Made by a program: the position numbers and the translations under genes | Part shown: in pieces, positions 54,117-61,048 of the stretch | Position numbering within the stretch: the first letter of the stretch is position 1 | Layout of the letters: each line of letters starts with the position of its first letter | Notes under the pieces: generated by a model | What the model saw: the letters and a program-made list of their open reading frames with translations, nothing else | What the model was told of the DNA's origin: nothing | Database searches by the model: none | DNA from: Marinobacter salarius | GTDB taxonomy: Bacteria; Pseudomonadota; Gammaproteobacteria; Pseudomonadales; Oleiphilaceae | Reading direction: 5' to 3' | NCBI RefSeq assembly: GCF_032922745.1 | Contig: NZ_CP136693.1 | Location: 310,001-374,000 of the forward strand | Length of the DNA stretch: 64,000 nt

Positions 54117-56114
54117 ATGTTCAGCAAAATCCTGATCGCCAACCGGGGCGAAATCGCCTGCCGGATCATACAGACCGCCCACCGCATGGGCATTCGCGTT
54201 GTCGCTGTCTACTCTGACGCCGACGCCGACGCGCGCCATGTCGCCATGGCCGACGAAGCCTTCAACATCGGCCCCGCCGCCAGCTCCGAGAGCTATCTGA
54301 AAGCCGACAAGATCATTGAGGTGGCCAAGGAAAGCGGCGCCCAGGCCGTTCACCCGGGCTACGGGTTCCTCTCCGAGAACACCCAGTTCGCTGAAGCCTG
54401 CGAAGCCAACAACATCGTGTTCATCGGCCCGCCCTCCTCCGCCATCGCGGCCATGGGTTCCAAGTCCGCCGCCAAGGCCATTATGGAAAAAGCCGGCGTA
54501 CCCCTGGTGCCGGGTTACCACGGTGACGACCAGACCCCGGACACCCTGCGTAATGAAGCCGAGAAGTGCGGCTTCCCGCTGCTGCTGAAAGCCGTCGCCG
54601 GCGGTGGTGGCAAAGGCATGCGCGTGGTCGAGCGCATGGAAGACTTTGACGATGCCCTGGCGGCTGCCAAACGGGAATCGAAGAACGCCTTCGGCAACCC
54701 AGACATGCTCATCGAACGCTACCTGACCCAGCCACGCCACGTGGAAATTCAGGTGTTCTGCGACAAGAGCGGCAAAGGCGTCTACCTGGCCGAGCGCGAC
54801 TGTTCGGTGCAGCGCCGCCATCAGAAAGTGCTGGAAGAAGCCCCCGCTCCGGGCCTGAGCGAAGACACCCGCAAAGCCATGGGCGAAGCGGCCGTCAAAG
54901 CCGCCCAGGCCATCAACTACGTCGGCGCCGGCACGGTGGAATTCCTCTACGACGTGGACGGCTCCTTCTTCTTTATGGAAATGAACACCCGCCTGCAGGT
55001 GGAGCATCCGGTGACGGAGATGGTCACCGGCCAGGACCTGGTGGAATGGCAGTTGAAAGTCGCCTGGGGCGATGCGCTGCCGCTGGAACAGTCCCAAGTG
55101 AAAACCCGGGGCCACGCCCTGGAAGCACGTATTTACGCCGAAGACCCGGACCAGGATTTCCTGCCCGCCACCGGCAACCTGCGCTACCTGAGCACGCCCG
55201 ATGAAAGCGCCCACGTGCGGGTGGATACTGGCGTCACCGAAGGCGACGACATCAGCATCCACTACGACCCGATGATCGCCAAGCTCATCGTGTGGGACGA
55301 AACCCGGGACCAAGCCATCAACCGCATGGTCCAGGCTCTGGAGCACTACCGCATTGCCGGCGTGAAAACCAACATCCGTTTCCTCCACGCCCTGGCCGAC
55401 GCCCAGCCGTTCCGGGAAGCGGATCTGACCACCGGCTTTATCGAGGACCATCGCGAGCTGCTGTTCCCGAAATCCCGGCTGGACACCCACAAAGCCCTGG
55501 TACTGGCGGCCGGCTTTGTGCTGGAACAGCGTAAGTCCCGGGAAGTGATCAGCACCGATCCCTGGTCGCCGTTTGGCCGCCAGAACAGTTGGCGCATGAA
55601 CTCGGAATACGCCCAGCCCCTGCAACTGCAGGTGGGTGAGGACATCCACGAGCTCAAGGTGCTGGAACGGGACGACCGCTATCAGGTGTTTGTGGGTGAC
55701 AGTGTCTACAACCTGACGGCGAAGCTGGACGACGACTACCTGCAGGCGGTCATCAACGGCCACCGCATCAGCGTTCACGGCAACCTGCACAACGATCAGC
55801 TGGTGCTCTTCTACGAAGGCGACACCTTCCAGTGCATCCTCTACCGGGAAACCTACGGCTTCGAGGAAATGGCCGGTGAAGGCAGCCTGGCCGCGCCCAT
55901 GAACGGCGCCATCGTGGCGGTACAGACCAAGGTAGGCGACACCGTGACCGCCGGCCAGAGCTTGGTGATCATGGAAGCCATGAAAATGGAGCATGCCATC
56001 AAGGCCCCGGCCGACGGTGTGGTGACCGACATCTTCTTCGCCGAAGGCGATCAGGTGTCCGAAGGCGCCGAACTGATCGCCATCGAAGTCACCGACGACG
56101 AGGAGGCAGGCTAA
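54117..56114 (+). CDS. liuD: Methylcrotonyl-CoA carboxylase biotin subunit LiuD
   Basis: 665 residues: biotin carboxylase domain (ILIANRGEIACRIIQTAHRM; ATP-grasp AVAGGGGKGMRVV; FMEMNTRLQVEHPVTEM), a BT linker region (~450-580), and the biotinyl domain with target Lys623 in VIMEAMKMEH. Five bases after liuC; its stop overlaps the liuE start (TAATG). Confidence 0.95.
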   Translation: MFSKILIANRGEIACRIIQTAHRMGIRVVAVYSDADADARHVAMADEAFNIGPAASSESYLKADKIIEVAKESGAQAVHPGYGFLSENTQFAEACEANNIVFIGPPSSAIAAMGSKSAAKAIMEKAGVPLVPGYHGDDQTPDTLRNEAEKCGFPLLLKAVAGGGGKGMRVVERMEDFDDALAAAKRESKNAFGNPDMLIERYLTQPRHVEIQVFCDKSGKGVYLAERDCSVQRRHQKVLEEAPAPGLSEDTRKAMGEAAVKAAQAINYVGAGTVEFLYDVDGSFFFMEMNTRLQVEHPVTEMVTGQDLVEWQLKVAWGDALPLEQSQVKTRGHALEARIYAEDPDQDFLPATGNLRYLSTPDESAHVRVDTGVTEGDDISIHYDPMIAKLIVWDETRDQAINRMVQALEHYRIAGVKTNIRFLHALADAQPFREADLTTGFIEDHRELLFPKSRLDTHKALVLAAGFVLEQRKSREVISTDPWSPFGRQNSWRMNSEYAQPLQLQVGEDIHELKVLERDDRYQVFVGDSVYNLTAKLDDDYLQAVINGHRISVHGNLHNDQLVLFYEGDTFQCILYRETYGFEEMAGEGSLAAPMNGAIVAVQTKVGDTVTAGQSLVIMEAMKMEHAIKAPADGVVTDIFFAEGDQVSEGAELIAIEVTDDEEAG

Positions 56115-57019
56115 TGGCCTTTCCGACGCAGGTAAGACTGGTTGAAATGAGCCCCCGGGACGGCCTTCAGAACGAACCCGGCCCGGTGATCGACACCGCC
56201 ATCAAGACCGGCCTTATCGACCGGCTGGCCGACTGTGGCCTCAACCACATCGAATCCGCCAGCTTCGTGTCCCCGAAATGGGTGCCCCAGATGGGCGACG
56301 CCGCCGAGGTGATGGCCGGCATCAAGCGTAAAGCCGGTGTGCGCTACTCCGTGCTCACCCCCAACCTCAGGGGCTTCGAAAACGCCCTGGCGGCCGGGGT
56401 GGACGAAGTCGCCGTGTTCGGCGCTGCGTCGGAATCGTTCAGCCAGAAAAACATCAATTGCTCCATCGCCGAAAGCCTCGAACGCTTCCTGCCGGTGATG
56501 GAAGCGGCCAAACAGCACCACATCCCGGTGCGGGGTTACGTCTCCACCGTGCTCGGCTGCCCCTACGAGGGCGACATCGCCCCCGACCAGGTGGCCAAAG
56601 TCGCCAAGGCCCTGGCCGAACTCGGCTGCTACGAAATCTCCCTGGGCGACACCATCGGCGTGGGCACCCCGTTGAAAGCCAAACGCATGCTCGAAGCTGT
56701 CGCTGCCGAAGTACCCATCGAAAAACTGGCTGCCCACTTCCACGACACCTACGGCCAGGCCCTGGCCAATCTTTACGCGGTGCTGGAAGAAGGCGTCTCG
56801 GTGATTGATGCCTCCGTCGCCGGCCTCGGCGGCTGCCCTTACGCCAAGGGCGCCTCCGGCAACGTCGCCACGGAAGACGTGCTATACCTTCTGAACGGAT
56901 TGGGCATCAAGACCGGCGTCGACCTGAACAAACTGGTTACCACCGGCGAATGGATCAGCGAACAACTCAAACGCCATAACGGCTCAAAAGTCGGCCAAGC
57001 TCTCGGAGGAAACTGCTAA
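56114..57019 (+). CDS. liuE: Hydroxymethylglutaryl-CoA lyase LiuE
   Basis: 301-residue TIM-barrel lyase. VEMSPRDGLQNEPG holds the metal-binding aspartate; AHFHDTYGQALANL the metal histidines; SVAGLGGCPYAKGASGNVAT carries the catalytic cysteine loop. Splits HMG-CoA to acetyl-CoA and acetoacetate. Coupled to liuD and, by another TAATG, to the next gene. Confidence 0.94.
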   Translation: MAFPTQVRLVEMSPRDGLQNEPGPVIDTAIKTGLIDRLADCGLNHIESASFVSPKWVPQMGDAAEVMAGIKRKAGVRYSVLTPNLRGFENALAAGVDEVAVFGAASESFSQKNINCSIAESLERFLPVMEAAKQHHIPVRGYVSTVLGCPYEGDIAPDQVAKVAKALAELGCYEISLGDTIGVGTPLKAKRMLEAVAAEVPIEKLAAHFHDTYGQALANLYAVLEEGVSVIDASVAGLGGCPYAKGASGNVATEDVLYLLNGLGIKTGVDLNKLVTTGEWISEQLKRHNGSKVGQALGGNC

Positions 57020-57597
57020 TGAGCCATCCTAAAAACGTCGTCGCCCTGGATCTCCCGATCCCCGAGATCAAGGACATGCCGGAAGACACCCAGAAGTACT
57101 TCCAGATCTGCCAGGAAAAACTCGGCATGATCCCCAATGTTCTGACCGCGTACAGCCAGAACCTGAAGCAGCTTGAGGGCTTCACCCGCCTCTACAACGA
57201 GCTGATGCTCGGCGAAGGCGAACTCAGCAAACTGGAACGCGAGATGGTCGCTGTTGTGGTGTCCTCCGAAAACAAGTGCTTCTACTGCCTGGTGGCCCAC
57301 GGTGCTGCCGTGCGGGTGCTGAGTGGCGACCCCGTGCTGGGCGAACACATGGTGATGAACTACCGCAGCGCCAAACTCGACAAGCGCCAGCGCGCCATGC
57401 TCGATTTCGCATCGCACCTCACCCGCTCCCCGGCCACCGTTACCGAAGAGCACACCCAGGCCCTGCGGGACGCTGGCCTCAGCGACAGTGCCATCTGGGA
57501 CCTGAGCAACCTGATCGGTTTCTACAACATGTCCAATCGCGTGGCCATCGCCAGCGATATGCAACCGAATCCTGAATATCACAACCAGAGCCGCTAG
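57019..57597 (+). CDS. AhpD/carboxymuconolactone decarboxylase-like protein
   Basis: 192 residues. Peroxidase-related alkylhydroperoxidase fold with the redox motif CFYCLVAHG (Cys-x2-Cys-x3-His near residue 90), preceded by KLEREMVAVVVSSENK, and KLDKRQRAMLDFASHLTRSP later, both typical of the AhpD-like family. Its start overlaps the liuE stop (TAATG), so it is a true operon member, though it has no assigned step in leucine degradation. A role in removing peroxides generated by acyl-CoA oxidation is a guess. Confidence 0.85.
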   Translation: MSHPKNVVALDLPIPEIKDMPEDTQKYFQICQEKLGMIPNVLTAYSQNLKQLEGFTRLYNELMLGEGELSKLEREMVAVVVSSENKCFYCLVAHGAAVRVLSGDPVLGEHMVMNYRSAKLDKRQRAMLDFASHLTRSPATVTEEHTQALRDAGLSDSAIWDLSNLIGFYNMSNRVAIASDMQPNPEYHNQSR

Positions 57598-57655
57598 CAG
57601 GCTGATTCAAACCTGCAGCTTGCCCTCGACGACAAAAACAATGGAGGCAGACACC

Positions 57656-59344
57656 ATGAGCATGACTCTTCCCAGCTACACCAGCGGTACCTCCGAAGTA
57701 CCCCTGCTGGGCATGACCATCGGCGCAATGCTCGACCGCACCGCCGAGAAATACCCGGATACCGAAGCCCTGGTTGCCCTGCACCAGGACATCCGCTGGA
57801 CCTATAAAGAGTTCGTGGCAAAGGTCAACGAAGCCGCCCGCGCCTTCATGGCCATCGGCGTCAAACGCGGCGACCGCGTAGGCATCTGGTCCCCCAACCG
57901 CTACGAGTGGACCGTCACCCAGTTCGCCACCGCCAAAGTGGGCGCCATTCTGGTCAACATCAACCCGGCCTACGGCGTGCATGAGCTGGACTACGCCATG
58001 AACCTGGCCGGTATCTCCGTGCTGGTCACGGCAGACAGCTTCAAGGCGTCTGACTACCGCAAGATGGTCTACGACCTGGCTCCCGAACTGAAAGCCGCCG
58101 CCCCCGGCAAGCTCAAAGCCCAGAAAGTGCCCGAGCTGCGCGCCGTGATCAACCTGGACAAAGACAAGCACGACGGCATGTGGACCTGGGCCGAGTTTGT
58201 CGGCTTCGCCAGCGACGTCAGCCAGGAAGAACTGGACAAGGTACAAGGCCAACTGCAGTTCGATGACCCCATCAACATCCAGTTCACCTCCGGCACCACT
58301 GGCAACCCCAAGGGCGCCACCCTCACCCACCACAACATCCTCAACAACGGATATTTTGTGGCGGAGAGCCAACTGCTCACCGAGAAAGACCGCCTGGTAA
58401 TCCCCGTGCCCCTGTACCACTGCTTCGGCATGGTGATGGGCAACCTGGGCTGCATCACCCACGGCGCCACCATGATCTACCCGGGTGAAGGCTTCGAGCC
58501 CCAATCAGTACTGCAGGCCGTGCACCAGGAAAAAGCCACCGCCCTGTACGGCGTGCCCACTATGTTCATCGCCGAACTGGCCGAGCCGGACTTCGAAACC
58601 TACGACCTTTCCACCCTGCGCACCGGCATCATGGCTGGTTCCATCTGCCCGGCAGAGGTGATGAAAAAGGTCAACGGCAAGATGAACATGAAAGAAGTGC
58701 AGATCGCCTACGGCATGACCGAAACCAGCCCCGTGTCCACCCAGACCAGCTCCCTCGACCCGTTCGAGAAACAGGTCACCACCGTGGGGCGCACCCAGCC
58801 ACACCTTGAAACCAAAATCGTCGACCCCGGCAACGGCAACGTGGTCCCACGCGGCGAAATCGGCGAGCTGTGCACCCGTGGCTACAGCGTGATGCTGAAG
58901 TACTGGAACAACGACGAGAAAACCCGCGAAGCCATCGATAGCGCCGGCTGGATGCACACCGGCGACCTGGCCACCATGGACGAAGACGGCTACATCCAGA
59001 TCGTCGGCCGCATCAAGGACATGGTCATCCGCGGCGGCGAGAACATCTACCCGAAAGAAATCGAGGAATTCCTCTACACCCACCCCGCCATCGAGGAAGT
59101 GCAGGTCACCGGCATTCCCGACGACAAATACGGCGAAGAACTCATCGCCTGGGTGAAACTCAACCCGGACGCAGACCCGGTGACCAGCGACGAACTGCGG
59201 GAATTCTGCAAAGGCAAAATCGCCCACTTCAAGATCCCCAGGAACTACAAGTTCGTGGATGAATTCCCGATGACGGTTACGGGGAAGATCCAGAAGTTCA
59301 AGATGCGGGAGATTTCTATTGAGGAGATGGGGTTGAAGCAGTAA
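57656..59344 (+). CDS. Acyl-CoA synthetase (AMP-forming) at the end of the liu operon
   Basis: 562-residue adenylate-forming ligase. P-loop IQFTSGTTGNPKGATLTHHN, PVPLYHCFGMVMGNLG, IAYGMTETSPVSTQTSS, hinge GRIKDMVIRGGENIYPKEIE, and terminal Lys in MTVTGKIQKFKMRE. The class covers medium/branched-chain acyl-CoA ligases; here it could activate isovalerate, or acetoacetate released by LiuE. ATG 57656 has GGAGG 8 bases upstream; earlier ATGs (57641, 57620) overlap that site. Followed by a terminator at 59373. Confidence 0.9.
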   Translation: MSMTLPSYTSGTSEVPLLGMTIGAMLDRTAEKYPDTEALVALHQDIRWTYKEFVAKVNEAARAFMAIGVKRGDRVGIWSPNRYEWTVTQFATAKVGAILVNINPAYGVHELDYAMNLAGISVLVTADSFKASDYRKMVYDLAPELKAAAPGKLKAQKVPELRAVINLDKDKHDGMWTWAEFVGFASDVSQEELDKVQGQLQFDDPINIQFTSGTTGNPKGATLTHHNILNNGYFVAESQLLTEKDRLVIPVPLYHCFGMVMGNLGCITHGATMIYPGEGFEPQSVLQAVHQEKATALYGVPTMFIAELAEPDFETYDLSTLRTGIMAGSICPAEVMKKVNGKMNMKEVQIAYGMTETSPVSTQTSSLDPFEKQVTTVGRTQPHLETKIVDPGNGNVVPRGEIGELCTRGYSVMLKYWNNDEKTREAIDSAGWMHTGDLATMDEDGYIQIVGRIKDMVIRGGENIYPKEIEEFLYTHPAIEEVQVTGIPDDKYGEELIAWVKLNPDADPVTSDELREFCKGKIAHFKIPRNYKFVDEFPMTVTGKIQKFKMREISIEEMGLKQ

Positions 59345-59372
59345 CGCCCCTATGCCAGTCCGTTCCTACCTC

Positions 59373-59397
59373 AAACCCCGGCCATGTGCTGGGGTTT
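59373..59397 (+). terminator. Probable terminator of the liu operon
   Basis: AAACCCC (59373-59379) pairs perfectly with GGGGTTT (59391-59397) across an 11-base loop, 29 bases after the ligase stop; a moderately T-rich stretch (GTGCTTTGTGT) follows. It marks the end of the conserved chromosomal operon and the start of the accessory region. Confidence 0.55.
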
Positions 59398-59566
59398 GTG
59401 CTTTGTGTACTCTGCGTATACGCTTTTGGAAAAAGTGGAATCATGAAGCGTGCTTTGTTATTGCGCTGTGGCATTAAAGGAATATCGACCAAGTGGCTTT
59501 GCAGGATTCTGTTTTTGAAACGATTTCTTTTAATCCGCCTGAAAACGAAGGCGTAGTCGTGAAGCG

Positions 59567-59600
59567 GTTAGATGTGTGATCAATTTGGGCGCCATCTAAC
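59567..59600. repeat. Inverted repeat GTTAGATG...CATCTAAC, attC-like in part
   Basis: Perfect 8-bp arms at 59567-59574 and 59593-59600 with an 18-base spacer, just upstream of the TIR gene. GTTAGAT fits the integron attC core GTTRRRY and ATCTAAC fits RYYYAAC, but their order is reversed relative to one complete attC. A bulged stem (TAATCCGC at 59531 with GCGGTTA ending at 59570) upstream resembles an attC arm. Evidence is weak; it may also be a protein-binding dyad. Confidence 0.3.
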
Positions 59601-59630
59601 GGCTGTTATGCGAATAGAGGAAGACTGTAG

Positions 59631-59825
59631 ATGACGGTAAGCGTGTTTTTAAGTCACAACCATGAAGACAAGGATTTCGTGAGAAAGCTTGCGAGAGACT
59701 TGGAAAGCCATGGTGTTCGTTATTGGCTTGATGAAGCGGAAATGAAAATAGGGGATTCATTGATACAGAAAATACGAGAGGGCATTGATTCTGTAGATTT
59801 TTTGGACTTACCCCGATACGCATGA
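59631..59825 (+). pseudogene. TIR-domain gene truncated by an IS3-family element
   Basis: The reading frame begins MTVSVFLSHNHEDKDFVRKL and continues with the WLDEAEMKIGDSL segment, the N-terminal half of a bacterial TIR domain (first strand, helix A, BB loop). After codon 57 (about 59801) the frame runs into the IS end and stops at 59825, so the last 8 residues are IS-derived. A TIR NADase needs its later catalytic glutamate, which is lost, so this product should be inactive. It has a GAGGAAG ribosome site. TIR proteins of this type are common in antiphage islands. The rest of the gene is not seen on the other side of the IS. Confidence 0.8.
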
Positions 59826-59837
59826 CACACCCCAGCC

Positions 59838-60692
59838 TCAAACGGAGGCCATTTCAAAGGCCTCTGGGCTGACGCCACCCAGGTGGGTATGACGTCGAAC
59901 TCGGTTATAAAACACTTCGATGTAGTCGAACACATCCGCCTTGGCCAGGTCACGGGTTTTGTAGATCCGTTTCCGAACGCGTTCCTTCTTCAGGCTGCTG
60001 AAAAACGATTCAGCCACCGCGTTATCCCAACAATTACCCCGACGGCTCATGCTGGGGTCCAGGTTGTGGGCGCGACAGAATCGGTGCCAGTCATCGCTCC
60101 CGTATTGTGAGCCTTGGTCTGAGTGGACCAGGACCTTTTCCTTCGGCCGCCGTCGCCAAACGGCCATCAGCAGCGCATCCACCACCAGGCTACGGTGCAG
60201 GGTGGGTTTCATCGACCAACCCACTACACGACGCGAGAACAGGTCTACAACCACCGCCAGATACAACCAGCCTTGCCAGGTGCGGAGGTAGGTGATATCG
60301 GTCACCCAGGCTTTGTCAGGGTGGCTTACGGTGAATTCCCGCTGGAGCTTGTTCGGGGTAAGAATAGACGGTCTTCCGGCGATCACGCGCGGTGCTTTGT
60401 AGCCTCGCAGCGCCTTGATTTTGTGCGCTCGCATCAATCGGGCGACTCGATGTCGGCCGCAGGTTTCACCGGCTTCCCGGAGGTCCAGAAACACCCGTGG
60501 TGAACCGTACACGCCGGAACTGCCTTGGTATGAGGCCAGGATCAATCCGAGCAATCTCTGGTTATCCACCGCCCGATCCGACAGCGGTTTGTGCAACCAT
60601 TTATAAAAACCGCTGCGAGCTACCTGGAGCACACGACACATAGTTTTGGTGTTGAACTCGTGTCGGTGATCGTTGATAAACCGGTACTTCAC
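59838..60692 (-). CDS. IS3-family transposase OrfB (DDE integrase domain)
   Basis: 284 residues from a GTG start. HTH_21-like N-terminus (MCRVLQVARSGFYKWL), then the rve integrase core with the DDE residues in AWVTDITYLRTW, VLVHSDQGSQYGSDDW and NAVAESFFSSLKKE. All catalytic residues are intact. Normally made as an OrfAB fusion by -1 frameshifting at 60722-60728. Confidence 0.93.
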   Translation of the reverse strand: MKYRFINDHRHEFNTKTMCRVLQVARSGFYKWLHKPLSDRAVDNQRLLGLILASYQGSSGVYGSPRVFLDLREAGETCGRHRVARLMRAHKIKALRGYKAPRVIAGRPSILTPNKLQREFTVSHPDKAWVTDITYLRTWQGWLYLAVVVDLFSRRVVGWSMKPTLHRSLVVDALLMAVWRRRPKEKVLVHSDQGSQYGSDDWHRFCRAHNLDPSMSRRGNCWDNAVAESFFSSLKKERVRKRIYKTRDLAKADVFDYIEVFYNRVRRHTHLGGVSPEAFEMASV

Positions 60693-60973
60693 TCGGGCTC
60701 TCTGGCAAAGTACCGAGCGGCCTTTTTTAGGATATCGCGCTCTTCTTCAACCCGGCGCATTTGGGCCCGCAGCCTGAGAATCTCGCTTTTGGCCTCGACC
60801 AACTCAGCGGCCTGTTCATCAGACTTATCCGGTTTCACCGCCTTAACCCATTTGTAGAGGCTGTGAGCCGAGACTCCCAGTCGTTGCGACACTTCGGCTA
60901 CGGTATAGCCCCGTTCCAGCACTTGTCGAACCGCTTCGTTCTTGAATTCCGGGGGATAACGTTGGCTGCTCAT
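60689..60973 (-). CDS. IS3-family transposase OrfA
   Basis: 94 residues: HTH (RYPPEFKNEAVRQVLERGYT, VAEVSQRLGVSAHSLYKWVK) and a C-terminal leucine-zipper-like coiled coil (EILRLRAQMRRVEEERDILK). Its last codons overlap orfB. Binds the terminal repeats and regulates transposition. The reading frame is intact. Confidence 0.92.
   Translation of the reverse strand: MSSQRYPPEFKNEAVRQVLERGYTVAEVSQRLGVSAHSLYKWVKAVKPDKSDEQAAELVEAKSEILRLRAQMRRVEEERDILKKAARYFAREPE
60722..60728 (-). promoter_or_regulatory. Programmed -1 frameshift site (A AAA AAG)
   Basis: In orfA the codons CTA AAA AAG give the canonical slippery heptamer A_AAA_AAG, 33 bases before the orfA stop. A -1 slip enters the orfB frame upstream of its GTG, producing the fused transposase, as in well-studied IS3-family elements. 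Confidence 0.75.
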
Positions 60974-61048
60974 GACAATTCCTCCTATGCTCTAATCATA
61001 GGCTAGGAGTGTCTACTGCACCGGGGTAAGTCCAAGACACAAAAAATA

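Larger units (their letters stand above)
59803..61034 (-). mobile_element. IS3-family insertion sequence, 1232 bp
   Basis: Complete element bounded by imperfect terminal inverted repeats: both ends share TGGACTTACCCCG, and a further GACAC is shared about 25 bases in. It carries orfA and orfB in -1 overlap with an A6G slippery site. The flanks (ATTTTT on the left, AGACAC on the right) show no 3-4 bp target duplication, so the present site is probably the product of a deletion or rearrangement next to the IS and not a simple insertion. It separates the TIR fragment from the NTPase gene. Confidence 0.9.

Noticed and set aside
53976..55994. 672-codon leftward open frame
   Set aside because: It lies entirely antisense to liuD, whose rightward protein has complete biotin carboxylase and biotinyl motifs; the antisense product is a His/Val/Gly-rich low-complexity sequence typical of GC-rich shadow frames.
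59443..59556. 37-codon frame rich in leucine and arginine before the TIR gene
   Set aside because: No convincing Shine-Dalgarno and no motif; chance occurrence in AT-rich DNA is likely.
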